Assembly: GCF_029227915.1 (NCBI RefSeq)
Contig: NC_079878.1
Coordinates: forward strand, 17,796,001-17,860,000
DNA: 64,000 bases
Origin: Hydractinia symbiolongicarpus
Taxonomy: Eukaryota > Cnidaria > Hydrozoa > Anthoathecata > Hydractiniidae
Direction of reading: 5' to 3'
The translations under genes and the position numbers were made by a program. The notes beneath the pieces are model-generated. The model was given only the letters and a program-made list of their open reading frames with translations, did no database searches and had not been told where the DNA came from. This document shows, one piece after another, positions 44,001-56,253 of this stretch; position 1 is the stretch's first letter, and each line of letters begins with the position of its first letter.

Positions 44001-45710
44001 AATTGAAAGTGAAGACTAGACCGATCCCCACCCCTCTAGGCTCGTCGAAGGACGTGATTTACGTGTAAGGCCGCTATTAGACTGCAAAAGGCCGTATTAC
44101 AGAATTTAGAAGACTGTGCACGTATTTGACGGTGTTCTATGGCCATTGCGGAATGGAGATCGACTTGAAGCGTCGTAGTCCATAGAGAGTGGAAGGATTA
44201 GACTGATCCCCACCTGTCTATGCTCGTAGAAGCACGTCATTGACGTGTAAGGCCCCTATTAGGCTGCAAAAGGCCGTATTACAACCTTTAGAACACTGTG
44301 CAATAACTTGACGGTGATCTATGGCCATTGCGGATTAGAAAAGGATATGATGCGTGGTAGTCAATTGAAAGTGAAGACTAGACCGATCTCCACCCCTCTA
44401 GGCTCGTGGAAGGACGTGATTTACGTGTAAGGCCGCTATTAGGTTGCAAAACACCGTATTATAAGCTTTAGAAGACAGTGCACGGACTTGACGGTGTTCT
44501 ATGGCTATTGCAGAATGGAAAACGATTTGAGACGTCGTAGTCCATTGAAAGTGGAAGGATGAGACCTACGGCCACCTGTCTGGGCTCCTGAAAAGTCGTG
44601 ATTTACGTGTAAGGCCCTTATTAAGTTACAAAGGCCGTATTATGACATTTTGAAGGCAGTGCACGTATTTGACGGTGTTCTATGGCCATTGCGGAATGGA
44701 AAACGACTTGAGGCGTCGTAGTCCATTAAGAGTAGAAGGACTAGACTGATCACCACCGGTTTATGCTCGTAGAAGCACGTCATTGACGTGTAAGGCCCTT
44801 ATTAGGCTGTATAAGGCCGTATTAGAGAATTTACAAGACTGTGCACGTATTTGACGGTGTTCTTTGGCTATTGCGGAATGGAGATCGACTTGAGGCGTCG
44901 TAGTCCATAGAGAGTGGAAGGATTAGACTGATCCCCACCTGTCTATGCTCGTAGAAGCACGTCATTGACGTGTAAGGCCCCTATTAGGCTGCAAAAGGCC
45001 GTATTACAACCTTTAGAACACTGTGCAATAACTTGACGGTGATCTATGGCCATTGCGGATTAGAAAAGGATATGATGCGTGGTAGTCAATTGAAAGTGAA
45101 GACTAGACCGATCCCCACCCCTCTAGGCTCGTGGAAGGACGTGATTTACGTGTAAGGCCGCTATTAGGTTGCAAAAGACCGTATTATAAGCTTTAGAAGA
45201 CAGTGCACGGACTTGACGGTGTTCTATGGCTATTGCGGAATGAAAAACGATTTGAGACGTCGTAGTCCATTGAAAGTGGAAGGATGAGACCTATCGCCAC
45301 CTGTCTGGGCTCCTGAAAAGTCGTGATTTACGTGTAAGGCCCTTATTAAGTTACAAAGGCCGTATTATGACATTTTGAAGGCAGTGCACGTATTTGACGA
45401 TGTTCTATGGCCATTGCGAAATGGAAAACGACTTGAGTTGTCGTAGTCCATAGAGAGTGGATGGACTAGACTGATCCCCACCTGTCTATACTCGTAGGTG
45501 CACGTCATTGTCGTGTAAGGCCCCTATTAGGCTGCTAAAGGCCGTATTACAACATTTAGAAGACTGTGGACGGATTTGACGGTTTTCTATGGCCATTGCG
45601 GAATGGGAAAGGAATTGTGGCGTCGTAGTCCAACAAGAGTGGAAGGACTACACCACTCCCCACTGGTCCATGCTCGTAGAAGCACGTCATTGATGTGTAA
45701 GGCCCCTATT
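40267..45710. repeat. Higher-order repeat: 2720-bp (15-monomer) tandem duplication
   Basis: x and x+2720 match from about 40267 to 42990. The first 0.76 kb of this unit is also the end of the 2905-bp unit, so the two duplications overlap. Confidence 0.85.
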
Positions 45711-47039
45711 AGGCTGCAAAAGACCGTGTTATAACCTTTAGAAGACAGTGTACCGAGTTGACGGTGTTCTATGGCCATTGTGGATTGGAGAACGACTTGA
45801 GGCGTTGTAGTCCATTGAAAGTGGAAGGACAAGACCTATGGCCACCTGTCTGGGCTCCTGAAAAGTCGTAATTTTCGTGTAAGGCCCTTATTAAGTTGCA
45901 AAAGCCCGTATTATGACATTTAGAAGGCCGTGCACGTATTTGACGGTGTTCTATGGGCATTGCGGAATGGAAAACGACTTGAGGCGTCGTAGTCCATTAA
46001 GAGTAGAAGGAATAGACTGATCACCACCGGTTTATGCTCGTAGAAGATCATTGACGTGTGAGGCCCCTATTAGGCTGTATAAGGCCGTATTACAACCCTT
46101 AGAAGACTGTGCACGTACTTGACGGTATTCTACGGCCATTGCGGAATGGAAAACGACTTGACACGTCGAAGTTCACTGAGAGTGGAAGGACTGTACAGAT
46201 CCCCAGCTGTCCGTGCTCGTGGAAGCGCGTGGTTTACGTGAAAGGCTATTATTAGGCTGCAAAATGCCGTATTACAACCTTTAGGACACTGTGCAATAAC
46301 TTGACGGAGATCTATGGCCATTGCGGATTAAAAAAGGATATGATGCGTGGTAGTCAATTGAAAGTAAGGACTAGACCGATCCCCACCTGTCTAGGCTCGT
46401 GTAACGACGTGATTTACGTGTAAGGCCGCTATTAGGTTGCAAAAGACGCTCGTAGAAGCACGTCAGTGACATGTAAGGCCCATACTAGGCTGCAAAGAGC
46501 CGTATTACAGCCTTTAGAAGACTGTGCATATATTTGACGGTGTTCTATGGGCATTGCGAAATAGAAAACAACTTCAGGCATCGTATTTCATTAGGAGTGG
46601 AAGGACTAGACCAATGGCCGCCTGTCTTGGCTCCTGGAAGATCGTGATTTACGTGTTAGGTACTTATTAGGTTGCAAAAGGCGGTATTGCAACCTTTAGA
46701 AGACTGTACACGTATTTGACGGATTTCTATGGCCATTGCGGCATGGAAAACAATATGAGGCTTCGTAGTCCAATAAGAGTGAAAGGACTACACCGATACC
46801 CACTGGTCTATGCTCGTAGATGCACATCATTGATGTGTAAGGCCCCTATTAGGCTGCAAAAGACCGTATTATAACCTTTAGTAGACTGTGCACGTATTGA
46901 CGGTGTTCTATGGCGATTGCGGAATGGAGAACGACTTGAGGCGTCGTAGTCCATGGAGAGTGGAAGGACTAGACTGATCCCCACCTGTCTATGCTCGTAG
47001 GTGCACGTCATTGACGTGTAAGACCCATACTAGGCTGCA

Positions 47040-49588
47040 AAAGGCCGTATTATAGCCTTTATAAGACTGTGCATATATCTGACGGTGTTCTATGGGCATT
47101 GCAAAATAGAAAACGACTTGAGGCGTCGCATTCCATTAGGAGTGGAAGTACTAGACCTATGGCCACCTGTCTGGGCTCCTGGAAGATCGTGATTTACGTA
47201 TTAGGTACTTATTAGGTTGCAAAAGGCCGTACTAAAACCTTTTGATGACTGTGCACGTATTTGACGGTTTTCTATGGCCATTGCTGAATGGAAAACGACT
47301 TGATGCGTCGTAGTCCAATATGAATGAAAGGACTACACCGATCCCCACTGGTCTATGCTCGTAGAAGCACATCATTGATGTATAAGGCCTCTATTAGGCT
47401 GCAAAAGGCCGTATTACAACATTTAGAAGACTGTGCACGTATTTGATGGTTTTCTATGGCCATTGCAGAATGGGAAAGGAATTGAGGCGTCGTAATTCAT
47501 TAAGAATGGAAGGACTAGATCTATGGCCACCTGTCTATGCTCGTAGAAGCACGTGATTGACGTGTAAGTCCCATACTAGGCTGCAAAAGGCTGTATTACA
47601 GCCTTTAGAAGACTGTGCATATACTTGACGGTATTCTATGGGCATTTCGGAATGGGAAATGAATTGAGCCGTCGTAATCCATTAAGATTGGAAGGACTAG
47701 ACCTACGGCCACATGTCTGGGCTCCTGGAAAGTCATGATTTACGTGTTAGACTCTTATCAGGCTTTAAAATGCCGTATTACAACCTTATGAAGACCATGC
47801 ACGCAGTTGACGGCGTTCTATGGTCATCGCGGATTGAAAAAAGACATGAGGCTTCGTAGTCCATTAAGAGTGGAACGACTACAGCGATCCCCACCGGACT
47901 ATGCTAGCAGAAGCACGTCATTGACGTGTAAGGCCCCTATTAGGCTGCAAAAGGCCGTATCACAACCTTTAGGAGACTGTGCATGTAGTTGATGGTGTTC
48001 TATGGCCTTTGCGGAATGGAAAACGACTTGACACGTCGAAGTCCACTGAGAGTGGAAGGACTGTACAGATCCCCAGCTGTCCGTGCTCTAGAAGCGCGTG
48101 GATTACGTGAAAGGCTATTATTAGGCTGCAAAATGCCGTATTACAACCTTTAGAACACTGTGCAATAACTTGACGGTGATCTATGGCCATTGCAGATTAG
48201 AAAAGAATATGATGCGTGGTAGTCAATTGAAAGTGAAGACTAGACCGATCCCCACCTGTCTACGCTCGTGGGTGCACGTCAGTGAAGTGTAAGGGCGCTA
48301 TTAGGCTGCAAAAGGCCGTATTACAACATTTAGAAGGCTGTGCACGGATTTGACGGTTTTCTAAGGCCTTTGCGGAATGGGAATGAATTGAGGCCTCGTA
48401 ATCCATTAAGAGTGGAAGGAATAGATCTATGGCCACCTGTCTATGCTCGTTGAAGCACGTGATTGAGGTGTATGACCCATACTAGGCTGCAAAAGGCCGT
48501 ATTATAGCCTTTAGAAGACTGTGCATATATTTGACGGTGTTCTATGGGCATTGCGAAGTAGAAAACGACTTGAGGGCGTCGTTTTCCATTAGTAGTGGAA
48601 AGACTATACCTATGGCCACCTGTCTGGGCTCCTGGAAGATCGTGATTTACGTGTTAGGTATTTATTAGGTTGCAAAAGGCCGTACTACAACCTTTAGAAG
48701 ACTGTGCACGTATTTGACGGTTTTCTATGGCCATTGCTGAATGGAAAACGACTTGATGCGTCGTAGTCCAATATGAGTGAAAGGACTACACCGATCCCCA
48801 CTGGTCTATGCTCGTAGAAGCACATCATTGATGTATAAGGCCTCTATTAGGCTGCAAAAGGCCGTATTACAACATTTAGAAGACTGTGTACGTATTTGAT
48901 TGTTTTCTATGGCCATTGCGGAATGGGAAAGGAATTGAGGCGTCGTAATTCATTAAGAATGGAAGGACTAGATCTATGGCCACCTGTCTATGCTCGTAGA
49001 AGCACGTGATTGACGTGTAAGTCCCATACTAGGCTGCAAAAGGCTGTATTACAGCCTTTAGAAGACTGTGCATATACTTGACGGTATTCTATGGGCATTT
49101 CGGAATGGGAAATGAATTGAGCCGTCGTAATCCATTAAGATTGGAAGGACTAGACCTACGGCCACATGTCTGGGCTCCGGGAAAGTCATGATTTACGTGT
49201 TAGACTCTTATCAGGCTTCAAAATGCCGTATTAGAACCTTATGAAGACCATGCACGCAGTTGACGGCGTTCTATGGTCATCGCGGATTGAAAAAAGACAT
49301 GAGGCTTCGTAGTCCATTAAGAGTGGAACGACTACAGCGATCCCCACCGGACTATGCTAGTAGAAGCACGTCATTGACGTGTAAAGCCCCTATTAGGCTG
49401 CAAAAGGCCGTATCACAACCTTTAGGAGACTGTGCATGTAGTTGATGGTGTTCTATGGCCTTTGCGGAATGGAAAACGACTTGACACGTCGAAGTCCACT
49501 GAGAGTGGAAGGACTGTACAGATCCCCAGCTGTCCGTGCTCTAGAAGCGCGTGGATTACGTGAAAGGCTATTATTAGGCTGCAAAATG
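47040..49588. repeat. Older higher-order repeat: ~1453-bp (8-monomer) duplication
   Basis: x and x+1453 correspond from about 47040 to 48135, with scattered substitutions (e.g. tttgatgact vs ttagaagact near 47240/48693). More diverged than the two duplications to the left. Confidence 0.7.
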
Positions 49589-52500
49589 TACGGTTTTCTG
49601 TGGCCATTGCAGAATAGAAAACGACTTGAGGCGTCGTAGTCCATTCAGAGTGGAACAGCTAGACCGATCCCCACTGGTCTATATTCGCAAAAGCACGTCA
49701 TTGACGTGTAAGGCCCCTATTAGACTGCAAAAGACCGTATTACAGCCTTTGGAAGACGGTGCATGTACTTGATGGTGTTCTATGGCCATTGCGGATTGGA
49801 AAATGACTTGAGGCGTTGTAGTCCACTAAGAGTTGAAGGACTAGACCGATTCCCACCGGTCTAGGCCCCTGGAAGAAGTGATTTACGTGTATGGCCCCTA
49901 TTAGGCTGCAAAAGGCCGTATTACATCCTTTAGAAGACTGTGCATGTATTTGACGGTGTTCTATGGCAATTGCGGAATGGACAAACACATGAGGCGTCGT
50001 AATCCAATAAGAGTGGAGGGACTAGACCTATAGCCACCTGTCTGGTCTCCGGAAAGGTCGTGATTTATGTGTTAGGCTCTTATTAGGCTGCAAAAGGCCG
50101 TATTATAACCTTTAGAAGACTGTGCACGTACTTGCCCGTGTTCTATGGCCATTGCGGAACTGAAAACAAATTGAAGCGTCATAGTCCACTAAGAGTGGAA
50201 GGTATACACCTATGGCCACCTGTTTGGCCTCCTGGAAAGTCGTGATTTACGTGTTAGGTACTTATTAGGCCGCAAAAGGCCGTATTTTAACCTTTGGAAG
50301 ACTGTGCACGTATTTGACGGCGTTCTTTGGCCATTGCAGAATGGAAAACGACTTAAGGCGTCGTAGTCCTTTAAGAGTGGAAAAACTGGACCGATCCCCA
50401 CTGGTCTAGGCTCGTGGAAGGACGTGATTTTCGTGAAAGGCCCTTATTAGCTTTCAAGAGGTCGTATTATAATTTTTAAAAGCCTGTGCACTTAGTTGAC
50501 GATGTTCTATGACCATTGCGGAATGGAAAACGACTTGAGGCGTCGTAGTCCATTAAAAGTGGAAGTACTAGACCGATCCCCAACGGTCTAGACCCCTGGA
50601 AGACGTGATTTACGTGTAAGGTCCCTATTAGGCTGCAAAAGGCCGTATTACAGCCTTTAGATTACTGTGTATGTATTTGACGGTGTTTTATGGCAATTGC
50701 GGAATGGAAAACAACTTGAGGCGTCATAGTCCACTAAGAGTGGAAGGTCTACACCTATAGCCACCTGTTTGGCCTCCTGGAAGGTCGTTAGTTACGTGTA
50801 AGGCTCTTACTAGGCCGCAAAATGCCGTATTATAACCTTTGGAAGACTGTGCACGTATTTGACGGCGTTCTGTAGCCATTGCAGAATAGCAAACAACTTG
50901 AGGCGTCGTAGTCCATTCAGAGTGGAAGAGCTATACCGATCCCCACTGGTCTATATTCGTAAAAGCACGTCATTGACGTGTAAGGCCCCTATTAGACTGC
51001 AAAAAACCGTATTACAGCCTTTGGAAGACGGTGCATGTAGTTTATGGTGTTCTATGGCCATTGCGGATTGGACAAACACATGAGGCGTCGTAATCCAATA
51101 AGAGTGGAGGGACTAGACCTATAGCCACCTGTCTGGTTTCCGGGAAGGTCGTGATTTATGTGTTAGGCTCTTATTAGGCTGCAAAAGGCCGTATTATAAC
51201 CTTTGGAAGACTGTGCACGTACTTGCCCGTGTTCTATGGCCATTGCGGAACTGAAAACAAATTGAGGCGTCATAGTCCAATAAGAGTGGAAGGTCTACAC
51301 CTATGGCCACCTGTTTGGCCTCCTGGAAAGTCGTGATTTACGTGTTAGGCTCTTATTAGGCCGCAAAAGGCCGTATTTTAACCTTTGGAAGACTGTGCAC
51401 GTATTTGACGGCGTTTTTTGGCCATTGCGGAATGGAAAACGACTTAAGGCGTCGTAGTCCATTAAGAGTTGAAAAACTGGACCGATCCTCACTGGTCTAT
51501 ATTCGTTGAAGCACGTCATTGACGTGTAAGGCCCCTATTAGGCTGTAGAAGACCGCATTACAACATTTAGAAGAACGTGCACTTAGTTGACGGTGTTCTA
51601 TGGCCATTGCGGAATGGAAAACGACTTGAGGCGTCGTAGTCCATTAAAAGTGGAAGTACTAGACAGATCCCCAACGGTCTATGCTCGTAGAAGCACGTCA
51701 TTGAGGTGTAAAGCCCCTGTTAGGCTGCAAAGGCTGTATTACAACTCTTAGAAGACTGTGCACGTATTTGACGGTGTTCTATGGTCATTGCGGAATGGAA
51801 AACAACTTGAGACGTCGTAGTCCATTGAGAGTGGAAACATTAGACCAATCGTCACCTGTCCGTGCTCGTGGAAGCGCGTGATTTACGTGAAAAGTCTTTC
51901 ATAGCCTCCAAAAGACCGCATTACCACCTTGAAAAGACTGTCCACGGACTTGAAGGTGTTCTGTGCCCATTGCGGGATGGAAAGCGACTTGAGGCGTCGT
52001 AGTCCATAGAGAGTGGAAGGACTAGACCGATCCCCACATGTCCGTGCTCGTTGAAGCACATGATTGACGTGTAAAGCCGCTATTAGGCTGCAAAAGACCG
52101 TATTACAACCTTTAGAAGACTGTGCACGTATTTGACAGTGTTCTATGGTCATTGCGGAATGGAAAACAACTTGAGACGTCGTAGTCCATTGATAGTGGAA
52201 ACATTAGACCAATCGTCACCTGTCCGTGCTCGTGGAAGCGCGTGATTTACGTGAAAGGTCTTTCATAGCCTCCAAAAGACCGCATTACAACCTTGAAAAG
52301 ACTGTCCACGGACTTGAAGGTGTTCTGTGGCCATTGTGGGATGAAAAACCACTTGAGGCGACGTAGTCCGTAAAGAGTGGAAGGACTAGACCGATCCCCA
52401 TCTGTCCGTGCTCGTTGAAGCACATGATTGTCGTGTAAAGGCGCTATTAGGCTGCAAAAGACCGTATTACAACCTTTAGAATACCGTGCACGTAGTTGAC

Positions 52501-54390
52501 GGTGTTATATGGCCATCGCCGATTGGAAAAAGACATGAGGCATCGTAGTCCATTAAGAGTGAAAGGCCTAGACCAATCCCTACCTGTCTAGGCTCGTGGA
52601 AGGACGTGATTTACGTGAAAGGCCCTTATTAGCTTTCAAGAGGTCGTATTATAATTTTTAAAAGCCTGTGCACTTAGTTGACGGTGTTCTATGGCCATTG
52701 CGGAATGGAAAACGACTTGAGGCGTCGTAGTCCATTAAAAGTGGAAGTACTAGACCGATCCCCAACGGTCTAGACCCCTGGAAGACGTGATTTACGTGTA
52801 AGGTCCCTATTAGGCTGCAAGAGGCCGTATTACAGCCTTTAGATTATTGTGTATGTATTTGACGGTGTTTTATGGCAATTGCGGAATGGAAAACAACTTG
52901 AGGCGTCGTAGTCCATTCAGAGTGGAAGAGCTAGACCGATCCCCACTGGTCTATATTCGTAAAAGCACGTCATTGACGTGTAAGGCCCCTATTAGACTGC
53001 AAAAGACCGTATTACAACATTTAGAAGAACGTGCATGTAGTTGATGGTGTTCTATGGCCATTGCGGAATGGAAAACAACTTGAGGCGTCACAGTCCACTA
53101 AGAGTGGAAGGTCTACACCTATAGCCACCTGTTTGGCCTCCTGGAAGGTCGTGAGTTACGTGTTAGGCTCTTATTAGGCCGCAAAATGCCGTATTATAAT
53201 CTTTGGAAGACTGTGCACGTATTTGACGGCGTTCTGTGGCCATTGCAGAATAGAAAACGACTTGAGGCGTCGTAGTCCATTCAGAGTGGAGGAGCTAGAC
53301 CGATCCCCACTGGTCTATATTCGTAAAAGCACGTCATTGACGTGTAACGCCCCCATTAGACTGCAAAAGACCGTATTACAGCCTTTGGAAGACGGTGCAT
53401 GTAGTTGATGGTGTTCTATGGCCGTTGCGGAATGAAAAACAACTTGAGGCGTCGTAGTCCATTAAGAGTGGAAAAACTGGACCGATCCCCACCGGTCTGT
53501 GCTCGTAGAAGGACGTGATTTACGTGAAAGGCCCTTATTAACTTTCAAGAGGTCGTATTATAATTTTAGATTAGACCGATTTACATTAGACCGATCCGCA
53601 CCTGTCCGTGCTCGTTGAAGCACGTGACTTACGTGTGAGGCTCTTATTAGGCTGCAAAAGGGCGTATTACAACACTTAGAAGGTCGTGCATGTAGTTGAT
53701 GGTGCTCTATGGCCATTGCGAAATGGAAAACGACTTGAGGCGTCGTATTCCATTGGGAGTGGAAGGGCTAGACCAATCCCCACCGGTATATGGTCGTGGA
53801 AGCACGTGGCCTACGTGTGAGGCCCTTTTTGGGCTGCAAAAGGCCGTATTACAACCTTTAGAAGACCGTGCACGTAGTTGACGGTGTTCTATGGCCATCG
53901 CGGATTGGAAAAAGACATGAGGCGTCGTAGTCCATTAAGAGTGGAAGGACTGGACCGATCCCCACCGGTTTATGCTCGTAGAAGCACGTCATTGACGTGT
54001 AAGGACCTGTTAGGCCGCCAATGGGCGTATTATGACCTTTGGAAGACTGTGCACGTATGGCGTTCTATGGCCATTGCGGAATGGAAAACGACTTGAAGCG
54101 TCGTAGTCCATTAAGAGTGGAAGGACTAGACCGATCCCCACTGGTCTATATTCGTAGAAGCGCGTCATTGGCGTGTAAGGCCTCTATTAGGCTGCAAGAG
54201 ACCGTATTACAGCTTTAGGAAGACTGTGCATGTAGTTGATGGTGTTCTATGGCCAGTGCGGATTGGAAAATGACTTGAGGCGTCGTAGTCCACTGAGAGT
54301 GGAAGGACTAGGCCGATCCCGAGCGGTATATTGTCGTGAAAGCACGTGACTTACGTGTACGGCTTTTAATGTGTTGCAAAAGGTCGTATT

Positions 54391-54514
54391 GATCTTCGTT
54401 CTGGTTAATGGTCGATGGGGTATGTGATATCTGCACTCTTTTCCGGCGTCCTTTCATGCCAAGTAGCTGCTTGGTTTCTGCATAGGGATCCATCAAACTT
54501 CCGTATACATTCAT
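54391..54514 (-). pseudogene. MCP: Major capsid protein, 5' stub cut by satellite
   Basis: About 41 codons remain: MNVYGSLMDPYAETKQLLG, then KGRRKRVQISHTPSTINQNED, homologous to P1/P2. After the last residue the sequence is satellite monomer (ggtcgtatt). The truncation is therefore caused by the array or by a deletion reaching into it. Confidence 0.8.
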
Positions 54515-54557
54515 TGTCTTCCGTATACATTAATTGTTGTTCCGTATACATTCATTG
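54499..54557. repeat. Three copies of a ~20-bp unit at the capsid start
   Basis: TTCCGTATACATTCATTG at 54499-54516 and 54540-54557, with a one-base variant at 54519-54536. Each contains a possible start codon on the minus strand (the middle one mutated to ATT). Confidence 0.8.
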
Positions 54558-54592
54558 TTTTATTATATATGGGGGAAAAATATTTTAAATGA

Positions 54593-54966
54593 ATGGCTGA
54601 TAATCCAGTATTTACACCTGAGGAGGATATAAGTAAGCACGATGAGTGTGATAAGGAAGATGCACAGCAATCGACGCAATTTCCCGGAACGCAGCAGCTT
54701 CCATCAACATCGGGGCAGCAGCAACATGGAGATACCACGGCTACGGGTATTGATACGGCCAGAAGTTGGTAAATCAGAAGGTCAACGAATTATATAACCA
54801 AATTAGAAAGGATTCCAGGATGGCGTCGGTGGAAGTCCATGTGATCCCCTATGAGTCTTTTTGTGTGGAAGGAAGACGTCTTTACCTTATTGGTGAGGAT
54901 ATCACCAGAAAAATACGATTGGAACACCAGCAACAGGACAACGTAAACCCGGATACTCTCGCTTAG
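54593..54966 (+). pseudogene. Coiled-coil gene, N-terminal part, truncated
   Basis: MADNPVFTPEEDIS, an S/Q/T-rich acidic segment, a break near 54770, then VNQKVNELYNQIRK and ESFCVEGRRLYLIGEDITRK. It corresponds to the P1 gene at 12965 downward. The coiled coil and hydrophobic tail are missing; the frame runs into the 3' end of the opposite-strand gene, so a deletion joined the two. Confidence 0.6.
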
Positions 54967-54969
54967 CTT

Positions 54970-55569
54970 TGTCAACCCTAACCCTTCAGAGGTGAAGCCC
55001 TGACTTGTTGGCATATTAAATTTAGCATAATCACCATTAACCTGGGGCCACCAGGAACCGTTGGTGAGTGACGACATGACGACATTGAATTTATACAAGG
55101 CATTATCATCTGCACCATACTCACGGCATGCCTGTGCATACCCGGAGCTCGAGTATGTGTTTTTGTACTGTGAGAAGCCATCGTCATCTGGCATGGGTAC
55201 CATATTACCACATGGGTACGACGCATGTGGTATTATACATGGAATTTGAATATTGAGTTGATGAGGGGCACGGAACTCACCATATGCTTGGCACATATGC
55301 CTAGGGCCGTCGCCGCACAGTGCGTGGCGAAGTTCACTTGAATATTCCAGTAGTTCAGTGCCTGCCCCTTCCACCCTCACACTAACAGGGTCATCGAGGT
55401 AGATTGTTGGAACTTTTATGGCGTAATCTGTGAATTCGGGAAATACCACAGAGATATGAGACTCCGTACTCACGTAGAGGTCCTGATGATCCAAATATGT
55501 AACATCAGGTGGCCATTCTCCTCTGTTACTTTTATTCTTTGCCGAGTTATTGTATTGGTAGATGTTCAT
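54970..55569 (-). pseudogene. Structural protein, C-terminus lost
   Basis: Starts MNIYQYNNSAKNKSNRGEWP and is open for 200 residues, through HPQ-like APHQLNIQIPC, SSSGYAQACREYGADDNALY and LTKLSESIRVYVVLLLVFQS. It occupies the place of P1 10832-11598, with local similarity in the xREYG(A/V)(D/S)xN block. The tail anchor present in P1 is missing, because of the deletion described for the neighbouring gene. Its start lies 14 nt from the divergent gene at 55584. Function not known. Confidence 0.6.
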
Positions 55570-55583
55570 TTCTTAAAACAAGT

Positions 55584-56250
55584 ATGAGGCAAATCTATAT
55601 TACAGATATCGAGAAGCCCACTATATTCGAAGATTATTTGGGACAGGACACCCGTATAGCTCTAAAATCCATCAGTATTCGACCGGGATGGTTGAACCTG
55701 TACAGCAACAACGACTTCACGATCCGGAAAGTGGGACTTGATTAGAGGGTGACCCGGATCAACATTATGAATGGTTTGTACAAGATAGAGGATATCGCGA
55801 CTTTTGTCCACAGCCGGGCAGAGGGTAAGATCAACCTATTTGTCCTGAAAATGGATACTGCTGACTCCGTGTTAGTGATGGGTATGCGGTGGTGATTCAT
55901 CGACCATTGCAGGAGCGTTTGGGCCTACCCTACGACCCCAGTAAAAAGTATTATGCAAAGGGTGACTACGACAGTTTATACAGGATCGATACATACCAGA
56001 GATTAAGACTTATTTGCCCTCAGTTGAACGAAGACAACTGCCTATTGGATGGCAAAAAATCCAAGGTTCTAGCCTTGCTTCCTGCCAGAGAGTTAGACAC
56101 TTGAGGGGGATATGCTGACCTAGAGTTTTGGTACCCCTGTCTACCTTCCACTAAAGGGCTCCACGGACCGTCTAGAGTTCTACCACCGTGTACCACCACG
56201 AAAAAAACGTGACGTTCTTTAGCATAACCATGTGCATTCTGATAGAATAA
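55584..56250 (+). pseudogene. Conserved Polinton protein of about 215 codons, broken
   Basis: Homologue of P1 10167-10815: MRQIYITDIEKPTIFEDYLG, IALKSISIRPGWLNLYS, then a TAG at 55743-55745, GLYKIEDIATFVHS, a frameshift near 55880, YRIDTYQRLRLICPQ, and two further shifts before ITMCILIE. The tryptophan codon lost in P1 is present here. Four or more breaks. The next gene begins 3 nt after its stop. Confidence 0.7.
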
Positions 56251-56253
56251 TAA

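Larger units (their letters stand above)
34862..54390. repeat. ~181-bp tandem satellite array, about 19.5 kb
   Basis: Successive copies of the ttgacgg landmark lie at 34872, 35054, 35234, 35416, 35598, 35779, 35962, 36142 and 36324, a period of 180-183 bp, giving roughly 107 monomers. A monomer contains, in order: gtgcacgta(t)ttgacggtgt, ctatggccattgcgg, acttgaggcgtcgtagtcca, agtggaaggactagaccga, a TAGACC/GGTCTA inverted repeat, CACGTCAtTGACGTG, aggcccctattaggctgcaa and ggccgtatta. Open frames of 60-98 codons repeat with the monomers on both strands and are not genes. Monomer length is in the range of centromeric satellites, but that role is not shown here. Confidence 0.95.

Noticed and set aside
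51860-51890. CENP-B-box-like ctcgtggaagcgcgtg in satellite monomers
   Set aside because: It resembles the box only with a one-base gap. The spacing of the essential TTCG, A and CGGG positions is not kept.
34862-54390. Many open frames of 60-98 codons on both strands of the satellite
   Set aside because: They repeat with the monomer period and are copied with the higher-order units, and they encode no recognisable domain. They come from the repeat itself.
34862-54390. CRISPR-like array
   Set aside because: The whole 181-bp monomer is repeated, with no short repeat plus unique spacer pattern, and the context is an animal genome.
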